DNA from: Taibaiella helvus_B
GTDB lineage: Bacteria; Bacteroidota; Bacteroidia; Chitinophagales; Chitinophagaceae
DNA: 16,576 nucleotides
Direction of reading: 5' to 3'
Assembly: GCA_040392805.1 (NCBI GenBank)
Contig: JBEBVI010000046.1
Span: 1-16,576 of the forward strand
Every line of letters begins with the position of its first letter. The stretch's first letter is position 1. The notes beneath the pieces were generated by a model. That model made no database searches. It was not told the origin of the DNA and saw only the letters and a program-made list of their open reading frames with translations. The translations under genes and the position numbers were made by a program. Shown here piece by piece: positions 6,823-13,557 of this stretch.

Positions 6823-8661
6823 ATGAATAAGTTTGGGTTTCTTTTTAGCTGTATTATAGGGCTGTATATACTTTCCGGGAAAAATATGTACGGGCAGAAC
6901 AACCCCGGAACAGATATTACGTTGGCGAAGCAATACCTGGAACAGAAAGAATATGATAAAGCTATCCCTATCCTGAAAAAGGCTTATGAATTTGCCCCCT
7001 TTGATAAAAATGCCTATGATAACTATCTGGGGGCATTAATGGCCGGGCAAAAATATACGGATGCCGAACAGCTGGTTCGGTACATGTCGGGTATACGAAG
7101 GGAAGACCCGGCAATGATGGTTGACCTCGGAAGGGTGTTGGAACTGTCGGGGCAGAAAAAGAAAGCAGAGGAACAATATGAAGCTGCTTTGCTCAAAATA
7201 AGCGGCGATGATTTCCGGACGCGTCAGCTGGCCGATGCGTTTATCCATATACAAAAGGAAAAGTATGCCATAGCTGCTTATGAAAGAGCGCGACAACTGG
7301 TGCAAAACCCCTACGTGTATGCTACAGAGCTGGCCCTTCTGTATGGAAAAGAAGGAAAGACGGAAGATGCAGTGAAAGCAATGCTGGATATACTGGTCAT
7401 GCAGCCTCACGTACTGGACGATGTGAAAACTTCCTTGTTGCAAGTGACCGGAGAAGACCCGAAGAAGATATCGCTGGTACAGAAGCAGATTAATAAAAGA
7501 GTAACATTGCAACCTGATAATCCTGTCTGGGGAGAGCTGACCACCTGGGTGTATACGCAGCAGGGAGACTATACCGGCGCTTATAACAATATCGTCAGCC
7601 TGGATAAGAAACTGGAAGAAGAAGGGCAACGGGTGATACAATTCAGCAGGTCCGCTTTAAAAGAAGAGCAGTATGATATAGCCCTGAAGGGCTATGAATA
7701 TGTATTGGCCAAGGGTGGTTCATCTCCCTTTAACCAGAGCGCCCGTGAAGGGAAAATCGAGGTGCTGCAATCCCGGGTAAAGAAGAGCAGGCCGATAGAC
7801 GCCAGGCTGCTCGAAAGATTATTAAAGGAGTATGATGAATATTTTTCCGTCTATCCGCAACAAAAGACGTCACCTTTTATCCGCGATTATGCAATGGTGC
7901 GGGCTCGCTATGCGCATAATACAGATACGGCCATAACATTGCTGGAAGCGGCAATAGAGCTGCCCAACATGCGGAAAGACCAGATAGGATTATGTAAATT
8001 AGACCTTGGCGATTATTACCTGCTCCAGGGTAAAATATGGGATGCCTCCTTGATTTACTCGCAGGTGGACAAAGCCTTTAAAGAAGATGCCTTAGGAGAA
8101 GAAGCCCGTTTCCGCAATGCGAAGCTGGCGTATTATCGAGGTGATTTTAAATGGGCGCAGGGACAGCTTTCGGTTCTGAAAGCTTCCACCTCTGAACTTA
8201 TAGCCAATGATGCCCTGGCCTTGTCTGTACTGATTACGGAAAATATCCCTGCCGACAGCAACCTTACGCCACTGCTCTGGTTTGCCGCTGCCGATCTTTT
8301 ACTTTTTCAGAATAAAACCGGGGAATCGGATGTATTGCTGGATAGTATAGCTACCGCATTTCCCGAGTCGGAGTTGCTGGATGATATCTGCCTGCTGCGG
8401 GCAAAAATAGCAGAGGAAGAAGGGCGATACATGGATGCAGTTACATTTCTCGAAAAAATACTGGCGGATTATGGCCAGGATGTTTTGGGAGATGACGCAG
8501 CCTTTCGCCTGGCACAACTTTACGACGAAATATTAAATGACAGGCAAAAAGCCCTGCAGTACTACGAACTATTAATTACCGATTATCCGGGTAGTACATA
8601 TATTCAAACGGCAAGAAGCAGGTACCAGAAGCTAACCCGGGAGAAAGGGAAGACCTCTTAA
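6823..8661 (+). CDS. Secreted tetratricopeptide-repeat protein
   Basis: This 612-residue protein begins with a signal peptide (MNKFGFLFSCIIGLYILSG, probable cleavage near YGQ at 23-25) and is otherwise almost entirely helical repeats. Clear TPR units include LAKQYLEQKEYDKAIPILKK (residues about 34-53), VDLGRVLELSGQKKKAEEQY, LLYGKEGKTEDAVKAMLDIL, LDLGDYYLLQGKIWDASLIY and, near the C-terminus, RLAQLYDEILNDRQKALQYY followed by ELLITDYPGS. The final repeats resemble the outer-membrane assembly/tol-pal type TPR ending. No catalytic motif is present, so it is probably a periplasmic scaffold. Long TPR proteins of this kind are common in Bacteroidota and are often gliding, cell-envelope or gene-neighbour specific; here it stands alone between the esterase-like gene and the convergent padR gene, so the context does not reveal a partner. 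ATG 6823 is chosen because the signal peptide starts there. Confidence 0.85.
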   Translation: MNKFGFLFSCIIGLYILSGKNMYGQNNPGTDITLAKQYLEQKEYDKAIPILKKAYEFAPFDKNAYDNYLGALMAGQKYTDAEQLVRYMSGIRREDPAMMVDLGRVLELSGQKKKAEEQYEAALLKISGDDFRTRQLADAFIHIQKEKYAIAAYERARQLVQNPYVYATELALLYGKEGKTEDAVKAMLDILVMQPHVLDDVKTSLLQVTGEDPKKISLVQKQINKRVTLQPDNPVWGELTTWVYTQQGDYTGAYNNIVSLDKKLEEEGQRVIQFSRSALKEEQYDIALKGYEYVLAKGGSSPFNQSAREGKIEVLQSRVKKSRPIDARLLERLLKEYDEYFSVYPQQKTSPFIRDYAMVRARYAHNTDTAITLLEAAIELPNMRKDQIGLCKLDLGDYYLLQGKIWDASLIYSQVDKAFKEDALGEEARFRNAKLAYYRGDFKWAQGQLSVLKASTSELIANDALALSVLITENIPADSNLTPLLWFAAADLLLFQNKTGESDVLLDSIATAFPESELLDDICLLRAKIAEEEGRYMDAVTFLEKILADYGQDVLGDDAAFRLAQLYDEILNDRQKALQYYELLITDYPGSTYIQTARSRYQKLTREKGKTS

Positions 8662-8669
8662 GGGAAAGA

Positions 8670-8689
8670 AAAACGATTCAGTCCGTTTT
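8670..8689. terminator. Possible bidirectional terminator between convergent TPR and padR genes
   Basis: AAAACG (8670-8675) and CGTTTT (8684-8689) form a 6-bp AT-rich stem with an 8-nt loop. TATCTTTT follows on the plus strand, and on the minus strand a T-rich run follows (complement of GAAAGAAAA). It overlaps the padR stop codon by two bases. The low GC content of the stem makes the call uncertain. Confidence 0.35.
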
Positions 8690-9023
8690 ATCTTTTGATC
8701 TCGTATTTTAATATTTTCTGAAGGGAGATAATCGCCTCTTTCAATATTTCTAATTCCGTATCTGCCTCCTTACGTCCCTTGCGGGTCAGTTGATAGTACT
8801 TTCTTACTCTTCCGTCAACGGTTTGCTCCTTCACGCTAAGAAACTCTGCTTCTTCCAGCTTGTGCAGGGTGGGGTATAAAGCCGCTTCTGTGATCTTAGT
8901 CTTTCCTTTGCTGCCTTCTTTTACCGCACGGGTGATTTCATAACCATACATTTTCCCGTTGTTTAACAGGAGCTGAAGGATAACCGTGCGCAGGCTTCCC
9001 TTGATGATTTTGTTGCTTTCCAT
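8688..9023 (-). CDS. PadR-family transcriptional regulator
   Basis: This 111-residue protein has the PadR winged-helix pattern: LRTVILQLLLNNGKMYGYEI (residues 11-30, helices 1-2), then ITEAALYPTLHKLEEAEFLS (recognition helix and wing entry) and VDGRVRKYYQLTRKGRKEAD (wing). The C-terminal helix EILKEAIISLQKILKYEIKR would form the dimer arm. The short length fits the small PadR subfamily (s2 type), which has no long C-terminal domain. PadR proteins repress genes in response to ligands and usually control an adjacent gene. In Bacteroidota a DUF1700 or PspC membrane protein often accompanies this type, but none is adjacent here; the gene only follows aroE, 73 nt downstream of it on the same strand. 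The near-palindrome before the start (9035-9050) suggests autoregulation. ATG at 9023 leads directly into the domain. Confidence 0.85.
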   Translation of the reverse strand: MESNKIIKGSLRTVILQLLLNNGKMYGYEITRAVKEGSKGKTKITEAALYPTLHKLEEAEFLSVKEQTVDGRVRKYYQLTRKGRKEADTELEILKEAIISLQKILKYEIKR

Positions 9024-9034
9024 AATTCTAAATA

Positions 9035-9050
9035 ATTAATGTTCGTTAAT
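9035..9050 (-). promoter_or_regulatory. Putative operator before padR
   Basis: On the plus strand ATTAAT-GTTC-GTTAAT is an inverted repeat with one mismatch, centred 20 nt upstream of the padR start and just downstream of a weak -7 element (TATATTTA on the minus strand, 9056-9063). Its position fits repression of padR by its own product, which is a guess from location and symmetry. Confidence 0.35.
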
Positions 9051-9096
9051 ATGGTTAAATATATAACTTTCTTTTTTAAAAACGATATTTCCTGCT

Positions 9097-9825
9097 CTAA
9101 ATCTCCATATTCCATAAGTCCCATGCTGCTTCTGCCTGTGCAATAAGCATCTCATAACCATTCTTTACCAGAGCTCCCTGTGCCTTCCCTTTTTGCAGGA
9201 AGAGTGTTTCTGCCGGGTTATATATCAAATCGTATAACAGGTGATCTTCCCCTAAATACCTATATGGTATATCCGGACATTCGTCTGTTTGCGGATACAT
9301 GCCCACCGGTGTCGTGTTGATGACGAGCTTATGACGTTGGATACAGGCCTGATCTATATCCTTATAGGATAAGGAAGATATCGTTGGTGAACGGGATACC
9401 AGCTTGTAGGATATCCCTTGCTGTTTCAGTACAAAGGTGACGGCCTTTGAAGCCCCGCCGGTGCCCAATACCAAAGCATCTGTATGATGCGCTCTGAGCA
9501 GGGGTAGCAATGTTTCTGAAAAACCGATTATATCTGTATTATAGCCTTTGGTATATCCGTGCTTTACACATACACAATTAACGGCGCCTATAGCTGCAGC
9601 TGTTTCATCAACTTCATCCAGCAAAGGCAGGATACTTTCTTTATAAGGAATGGTAACGTTAAATCCCTTTAGTGCTTTGTTCTCGCTTAATACTTTGCCA
9701 AGCTCTTCAATGCTTTCAACAGAGAAGCTTTTGTAAACATCCGGCAAGCCTAATGCAGCGAATTTTTTATTAAAGTACGCCGGAGAAAAAGAATGACTTA
9801 AAGGATAGCCTATAATACCATACAT
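9097..9825 (-). CDS. aroE: Shikimate dehydrogenase
   Basis: AroE reduces 3-dehydroshikimate to shikimate with NADPH, the fourth step of the shikimate pathway to aromatic amino acids, in the cytoplasm. From the ATG at 9825 the protein has 242 residues and starts MYGIIGYPLSHSFSP, the usual N-terminus with the shikimate-binding Ser pair (S10 and S12). NVTIPYK carries the catalytic Lys62, AVNCV contains Asn83, and GYNTDIIGF contains Asp98. The NADP-binding loop is LGTGGASKAV (120-129), NTTPVGMYP lies at 170-178, and GYEMLIAQ ends with Gln230. The frame stays open to a TTG at 9849, but those eight extra codons (reading NFEF) come from an AATTCAAAA-type repeat, so I prefer the ATG. The length is slightly below the E. 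coli AroE (272 residues) but usual for Bacteroidota. Nothing around it belongs to the same pathway. Confidence 0.95.
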   Translation of the reverse strand: MYGIIGYPLSHSFSPAYFNKKFAALGLPDVYKSFSVESIEELGKVLSENKALKGFNVTIPYKESILPLLDEVDETAAAIGAVNCVCVKHGYTKGYNTDIIGFSETLLPLLRAHHTDALVLGTGGASKAVTFVLKQQGISYKLVSRSPTISSLSYKDIDQACIQRHKLVINTTPVGMYPQTDECPDIPYRYLGEDHLLYDLIYNPAETLFLQKGKAQGALVKNGYEMLIAQAEAAWDLWNMEI

Positions 9826-9834
9826 TATCTGAGG

Positions 9835-9865
9835 AAATTCAAAATTCAAAAGTGAAAATTCAAAA
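9835..9865. repeat. AATTCAAAA-type tandem repeat upstream of aroE
   Basis: Three imperfect copies of AAAATTCAAAA occur at 9835-9865, ending 10 nt before the aroE ATG on the minus strand. A similar block precedes the SDR gene. No hairpin is formed. It looks like a simple-sequence leader that has grown by slippage or spread by duplication. Confidence 0.5.
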
Positions 9866-10075
9866 CAAGAATGTTATGTAGCCTTATCGTATACATTATG
9901 CCAAATTACACTCCGCAACCGTCAGTCGTACTATATAGTTTCCTCGTCATGTCGGCCGCAGCGATAGCGGATTGGAGACATCTCCTTTCGTTTTATCACC
10001 TTGTGCGAATCCTATTACTCCTGTCCGCGACAAGGGGAGCTTTTGCACCAAATTGTGGGCATTTGTTCCCTATAG

Positions 10076-10097
10076 GAGAAGCGATTAATCGCTTCTC
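10076..10097. repeat. 22-bp perfect palindrome directly after the SDR gene
   Basis: GAGAAGCGATT followed at once by its reverse complement AATCGCTTCTC, with no spacer. As RNA it would form a 9-bp stem with a TTAA loop. It lies 3 nt beyond the SDR stop codon on the minus strand. No T-tract follows, so a classical terminator is unlikely; GCGATTAATCGC-centred palindromes look like dispersed extragenic repeats. The remainder of the 251-base gap before aroE shows nothing coding. Confidence 0.6.
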
Positions 10098-10100
10098 TGC

Positions 10101-10889
10101 TTAGGATACCGTTCCCGTCCTGCCTCCGTCCACCGGTATGCTTACACCATTGACGTAGGCGGCTGCGGGTGTAGCCAGAAATGCGGCTACAGCAGCTATC
10201 TCTTCCGGTTGCCCGAACCTGCCCATCGGGATTTCGGACAGCATTTCCTCTTCTATCTCCTCCACCTGTCGTCCCGTAGTACCGGATTTATTGTCGATAA
10301 TAGACTTTAGCCGGGCAGTAGCCGTAGCTCCCGGCAAAATATTATTAACCGTAATTCCGTGTTTGCCCAGTTCGTTAGACATCGTCTTGGACCAGGAAGC
10401 TACTGCGCCCCGTATCGTATTGCTGACACCCAGGTTCTTCAGCGGAATCTTCACGGATGTTGAAATAATATTGATAATGCGACCATAACCTGATGTTTTC
10501 ATAAAGGGTACAACCAGGTGGGTAAGTAAATGATTACAGATCAGGTGCTGCTGAAAGGCTGTTAAGAACGCTTCTGCTGAAGCTTCTGTGACGGGCCCTC
10601 CTGCCGGCCCTCCGCTGTTATTGATCAATATATCTACGGGCCGTTCTTTTATATATGATGAAATGAGCTCTTCCAGTGCGTTATAATTATTGTAATCGGC
10701 AATTAGATAGTTATGTTGCTGCCCTTTAGGTGAGGGCAGTTCGGCTACAGCGCTTTTCAGCGCCTCCTCATTTCTTGCCAGGAGGGTGCAGCTGGCGCCC
10801 AGAGCGGCTAATTCTACAGCTATCGCTTTACCTATTCCCTGCGAGCCGCCGCCAATAAGAGCGTGTTTACCTTCTATGGATAATTGCAT
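10101..10889 (-). CDS. SDR-family oxidoreductase lacking the usual catalytic Tyr and Lys
   Basis: This 262-residue Rossmann-fold protein has the NAD(P)-binding loop as GGGSQGIG (residues 13-20, in place of TGxxxGIG), NNSGG at 90-94 (in place of NNAG), Asn119 in the helix-4 position, and Ser143 at the catalytic Ser position. Thirteen residues later, where SDRs have YxxxK, it reads S156-N-T-I-R160 (LGVSNTIRGAVASWSKT), so both Tyr and Lys are replaced. This agrees with the FabG-like subgroup described as an imperfect match to the SDR tetrad, whose members typically read LSNxxR here. PG at 186-187 and VDGGRT near the C-terminus are normal for classical SDRs. Family names such as 3-oxoacyl-ACP reductase are therefore not safe for it; the substrate is unknown and the protein may bind nucleotide without standard catalysis. 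The gene lies upstream of aroE on the same strand, 276 nt apart, and probably is transcribed alone. Confidence 0.85.
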   Translation of the reverse strand: MQLSIEGKHALIGGGSQGIGKAIAVELAALGASCTLLARNEEALKSAVAELPSPKGQQHNYLIADYNNYNALEELISSYIKERPVDILINNSGGPAGGPVTEASAEAFLTAFQQHLICNHLLTHLVVPFMKTSGYGRIINIISTSVKIPLKNLGVSNTIRGAVASWSKTMSNELGKHGITVNNILPGATATARLKSIIDNKSGTTGRQVEEIEEEMLSEIPMGRFGQPEEIAAVAAFLATPAAAYVNGVSIPVDGGRTGTVS

Positions 10890-10902
10890 ATTGTGTTTAA
10901 GT

Positions 10903-10928
10903 CAAAATTCAAAAATTAAAAATCAAAA
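10903..10928. repeat. AATTCAAAA-type repeat upstream of the SDR gene
   Basis: CAAAATTCAAAAATTAAAAA followed by TCAAAA ends 13 nt before the SDR start on the minus strand. It matches the block before aroE in unit and in distance to the ATG. Nothing else is recognisable between here and the DUF983 stop at 11092. Confidence 0.45.
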
Positions 10929-11091
10929 CCGGGACCTTATGCCTCTCAAAGTAAGGGTATCCGTCCTGGAAAAATGATACGTCCTTTTTCGAAAACCATC
11001 ATGATAGTATAAGATAATCTGGCCGGAAAGCCTGTCAGGGAAATACATTTAGCCTGCAAGCCGACATACGCAGCTATAACCTGCTTATATA

Positions 11092-11535
11092 TTACTGACT
11101 CTTCTCCTCTAAAGAAGCAGCTATGTCATTTTGCTTTTGTAGTTTTACTTCCCGGCTATTATACGATACAAACATATATAAATAAAGCACTCTCGAATAG
11201 CGCATCAGAAACGGTTGCAATAAAATGAGCATGAAGACAGTAATGCCCAGGTACCAGAAGATACTATTGTCTTTCCAGGAGAATCCGAAAATCAAACTGT
11301 ACCAGATGATATTAAATATAGCCAAAGCTATCGAAAGCCCATAGCTGACATAGCCTGTGCCGTAATAAAAGCCGACTTCCAGTTCAAATTTCTGTTGGCA
11401 TACCGGGCATCGCTCGGGCATATCCATCATATTTTTTAAAGGGAAAATACTTTTGTTTTTGTACATATGTCCTTTACGGCAGTTCGGACATTTCATACCG
11501 AGTATGCTGGCAAATATATTGGGCTTCTCTGGCAT
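11092..11535 (-). CDS. DUF983 zinc-ribbon membrane protein
   Basis: From ATG 11535 the protein has 147 residues. MKCPNCRKGHMY (C16, C19) and ERCPVCQQKFELE (C43, C46) form a four-cysteine zinc ribbon, followed by GFYYGTGYVSYG and two hydrophobic segments (about 64-86 and 93-113). This is the DUF983 layout; the function of the family is unknown. The frame extends upstream to 11652, with an ATG at 11577, but the longer versions would overlap msrC and run across a perfect -7 element (TAACTTTG on the minus strand, 11556-11563). A start at 11535 gives a leader of about 14 nt and the usual family N-terminus (MPEKPNIFASILG), so I chose it. It is divergent from msrC with closely spaced promoters. Confidence 0.85.
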   Translation of the reverse strand: MPEKPNIFASILGMKCPNCRKGHMYKNKSIFPLKNMMDMPERCPVCQQKFELEVGFYYGTGYVSYGLSIALAIFNIIWYSLIFGFSWKDNSIFWYLGITVFMLILLQPFLMRYSRVLYLYMFVSYNSREVKLQKQNDIAASLEEKSQ

Positions 11536-11555
11536 TTGTCTGATTATTTTGACCG

Positions 11556-11563
11556 CAAAGTTA
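11556..11563 (-). promoter_or_regulatory. Perfect TAnnTTTG element (TAACTTTG) for the DUF983 gene
   Basis: On the minus strand TAACTTTG is followed by CGG, fitting the Bacteroidota -7 consensus fully. The predicted start of transcription is near 11549, only about 14 nt before ATG 11535. It decides the start codon of the DUF983 gene. No TTG is seen at the -33 distance. Confidence 0.5.
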
Positions 11564-11585
11564 CCATTAATTGCCATTTTTGTGT

Positions 11586-11593
11586 GACTTTTG
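11586..11593 (+). promoter_or_regulatory. Candidate -7 element (GACTTTTG) for msrC
   Basis: GACTTTTG, followed by CC, matches TAnnTTTG at 7 of 8 positions and lies 24 nt before the msrC ATG. It lies only 22 bp from the opposing DUF983 -7 element, so the two promoters share their upstream DNA. Confidence 0.4.
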
Positions 11594-11617
11594 CCTAAAA
11601 CTATTAAGTAAAGCACT

Positions 11618-12091
11618 ATGGCCGAAGAGCAAATTGTGGCATTGGGCAGCAAGAGCGAACAGTATCAAGCCCTTCTGCCTCAGATAGCAGCCCTGTTGCA
11701 GCAGGAGCATGATCTTATCGCTAACCTGGCTAATATATCTGCAGCCCTGAAAACACAGTTCGGCTGGTTCTGGGTGGGGTTTTATCTCGTGAAAGGGGAA
11801 GAGCTGGTGCTGGGGCCATTCCAGGGGCCTCTGGCCTGTACCCGTATCGTTTATGGAAGAGGCGTGTGTGGAAAGGCCTGGCAAAATGCAGAAACGATAA
11901 TTGTGCCGGATGTCCGTCTTTTCCCGGGACATATAGCGTGCAACAGCAACTCGATGTCTGAAATAGTAGTGCCTGTTTTTAAAGATGGAAAGGTAGTTGC
12001 CGTATTGGATGCAGATGCAGATGTACTGAATGCTTTTGACGAAGAAGATAAACGGTTCCTGGAGCAGCTGGTTTCCCTGATTACTATGTAA
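11618..12091 (+). CDS. msrC: Free methionine-(R)-sulfoxide reductase (GAF-domain fRMsr)
   Basis: The enzyme reduces free L-methionine-(R)-sulfoxide to methionine in the cytoplasm, using thioredoxin-type reductants to regenerate it (EC 1.8.4.14). This 157-residue single GAF domain shows every signature of the family: WFWVGFYLV (residues 50-58), LVLGPFQGPLACTRI with Cys74, YGRGVCGKAWQ with Cys84, and FPGHIACNSNSMSEIVVPV with Cys108. These three correspond to Cys84, Cys94 and Cys118 of the E. coli enzyme, where Cys118 is the catalytic nucleophile. Glu115, Asp131 and Asp133 fit the substrate-binding acidic residues. The length is as expected. Nothing else in the window is part of oxidative-stress repair. 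It is transcribed divergently from DUF983 and is followed by a tandem repeat. Confidence 0.95.
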   Translation: MAEEQIVALGSKSEQYQALLPQIAALLQQEHDLIANLANISAALKTQFGWFWVGFYLVKGEELVLGPFQGPLACTRIVYGRGVCGKAWQNAETIIVPDVRLFPGHIACNSNSMSEIVVPVFKDGKVVAVLDADADVLNAFDEEDKRFLEQLVSLITM

Positions 12092-12105
12092 TAAGATTAT
12101 TTGTT

Positions 12106-12151
12106 TATTCCTTTTCCTGTCATCTTAATATTCCTTTTCCTGTCATCTTAA
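12106..12151. repeat. 23-bp perfect tandem duplication after msrC
   Basis: Two identical 23-bp units (12106-12128 and 12129-12151) start with TATTCCTTTTCC and end with GTCATCTTAA. A third, degenerate copy follows at about 12152-12177, where TATTGCTTTTG and TTATCTTAA can still be recognised. It sits between the msrC stop and the DUF4105 gene. The unit is pyrimidine-rich on this strand. Confidence 0.8.
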
Positions 12152-12239
12152 TATTGCTTTTGTATTTGTTATCTTAAAATAAAGTACAGCTACATGCGTT
12201 ATACTGCACACCTGATGAAAATATGCAATCATTATTTTT

Positions 12240-12330
12240 CATTGCCTGGTTCCTCCTCCGTCCGTTTCCCACTCCTTCGAAGGGGCGCTAAGGCAGAGGC
12301 GATGGGGGTAAGGGGAAAGCCTGGAAAAAA
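12240..12330. repeat. Probable dispersed-repeat fragment at the 5' end of the DUF4105 frame
   Basis: The sequence around TCCTTCGAAGGGGCGC and GATGGGGGTAAGGGG translates as SVRFPLLRRGAKAEAMGVRG, a type of low-information peptide often seen where dispersed Bacteroidota repeats are translated. It precedes the signal peptide of the DUF4105 protein and does not resemble the family. Copies elsewhere in the genome would prove it. Confidence 0.35.
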
Positions 12331-13552
12331 ATTGCACAAGAGGATCAGGCGAGAAGTATATTTCCAGCTTTTTTTATTTTCCCTTATTTCCTTTTTTTCT
12401 GCCGCACAAGATGCTCCGCCTGTTCCTGATACAGTTGCGCCTGCCCCTGTTCAGATCAGTATACTCACCTGTGGCCTGGGCGATGAGCTGTATGCTTCTT
12501 TTGGTCATACAGGGGTCCGGGTGATCAATAAGATCGACGAAACGGATCATGTATATAACTACGGGACCTTTAATTTCAGCGATCCGGATTTTTACCAGAA
12601 GTTTGTATCGGGTAAGCTGCTTTATTACCTCGATAAAAGCACGTATGCCGATTTTATAGAAACTTATGTATACGAAAAGCGGTATGTGAAGGAACAGATA
12701 CTGGATCTGAACGGGAAAGATGCCGGGACATTTGTTGCTTTTTTAGAAAAAAATCTTTTGCCGGAGAACAGAAGCTATAAATATGACTTCCTCTTTGATA
12801 ATTGCGCCACACGGGTCAGGGATCTTTTCCCCGGAGCACTGGGTGAGGAGTTTTATTTTGGTGATGCACTTGACGATAAGCTGGTCAGCTACCGCGTTGT
12901 TATTAATCAATACCTGAGCCATAAACATTGGGAGCGCTTTGGTATTAACCTGCTTCTTGGTAGTAAGGTGGATAGTGTAATGACCAATGAAGGCAGCATG
13001 TTCCTCCCGGATTTTCTATATAAAGGACTGGTGCATGCGCATTATAAAGGAGCACATCTTGTAGCATCGGAGCATACTATACTCGATTATAGAACGACAA
13101 TTGGCCGTACGCTGAATGGTCCTATGTGGGCCATGGTGGGCGTATTGATCATCGTGATCCTGGTATTTCATATACGCTCGTTTTATTACCTCAGGTCAGC
13201 TGTCCGCTTTATACTGCTATTCGTTACGGGGCTGTTGGGTATACTGATGGTATATATGTGGGCAGGGACAGATCACCAAAGCTGCTCCAATAACTATAAC
13301 ATACTCTGGGCTATCCCGCTGAATGTTATTGTTGCCTTTTTTGCCGGGAAAAAGAAAACCTGGCTGAAGATATATGCGCTTGCTGCTATAAGCTTGCTGA
13401 TCGTGGCGCTGTTTATTCATGTAATAGGTATCCAGCGGCTGCCTTTGATAGAGCTTTCGCCGCTATTGATAAGCCTGATGTATATTTATGTGGATATTTA
13501 TAAAACAACTGTAGCCCTTGCCGGCGCCAGTGCTAAAGAAACAATTGAGTAA
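12302..13552 (+). CDS. DUF4105 (Lnb N-terminal periplasmic domain) membrane protein
   Basis: The mature part shows the DUF4105 pattern: ISILTCGLGDELYASFGHTG and VYNYGTFNFSDPDFYQKFVS, then GKLLYYL, FIETYVYEKRYVKEQIL, and FDNCATRVRDLF with a conserved-looking Cys. The C-terminal third has four or five hydrophobic segments (near WAMVGVLIIVILVFH, ILLFVTGLLGILMVYMW, IPLNVIVAFFA and YALAAISLLIVALFIHVIG), so the N-terminal domain would sit in the periplasm and the rest in the membrane. A signal-like segment (YFQLFLFSLISFFSAAQ) precedes the domain. The frame extends up to ATG 12194, but residues 15-45 of that version look repeat-derived; ATG 12302 or TTG 12332 (MHKRIRREVYFQLF) is more plausible, and I give 12302. 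DUF4105 occurs with lacto-N-biosidases and in many Bacteroidota envelope proteins; a catalytic role is not shown. It forms an operon with the hydrolase 5 nt downstream. Confidence 0.8.
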   Translation: MGVRGKPGKKLHKRIRREVYFQLFLFSLISFFSAAQDAPPVPDTVAPAPVQISILTCGLGDELYASFGHTGVRVINKIDETDHVYNYGTFNFSDPDFYQKFVSGKLLYYLDKSTYADFIETYVYEKRYVKEQILDLNGKDAGTFVAFLEKNLLPENRSYKYDFLFDNCATRVRDLFPGALGEEFYFGDALDDKLVSYRVVINQYLSHKHWERFGINLLLGSKVDSVMTNEGSMFLPDFLYKGLVHAHYKGAHLVASEHTILDYRTTIGRTLNGPMWAMVGVLIIVILVFHIRSFYYLRSAVRFILLFVTGLLGILMVYMWAGTDHQSCSNNYNILWAIPLNVIVAFFAGKKKTWLKIYALAAISLLIVALFIHVIGIQRLPLIELSPLLISLMYIYVDIYKTTVALAGASAKETIE

Positions 13553-13557
13553 ATACT

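Noticed and set aside
7036..7641. 201-codon minus-strand frame inside the TPR gene
   Set aside because: It lies opposite a clear TPR coding sequence; its His-, Leu- and Phe-rich translation is typical of an antisense shadow.
9826..9849. TTG start extending aroE by eight residues
   Set aside because: The extension is encoded largely by the AATTCAAAA repeat, and the ATG at 9825 gives the normal AroE N-terminus.
9871..10104. 77-codon plus-strand frame between aroE and the SDR gene
   Set aside because: It runs through the 22-bp palindrome and ends on the opposite strand of the SDR stop; the GEAINRFSA tail is the translated palindrome. No promoter or family.
10786..10977. 63-codon plus-strand frame overlapping the SDR start
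   Set aside because: Antisense to the glycine-rich loop of the SDR gene and through the AATTCAAAA repeat.
12106..12177. Repeat array considered as CRISPR
   Set aside because: The units are directly adjacent without spacers, and no cas gene is present.
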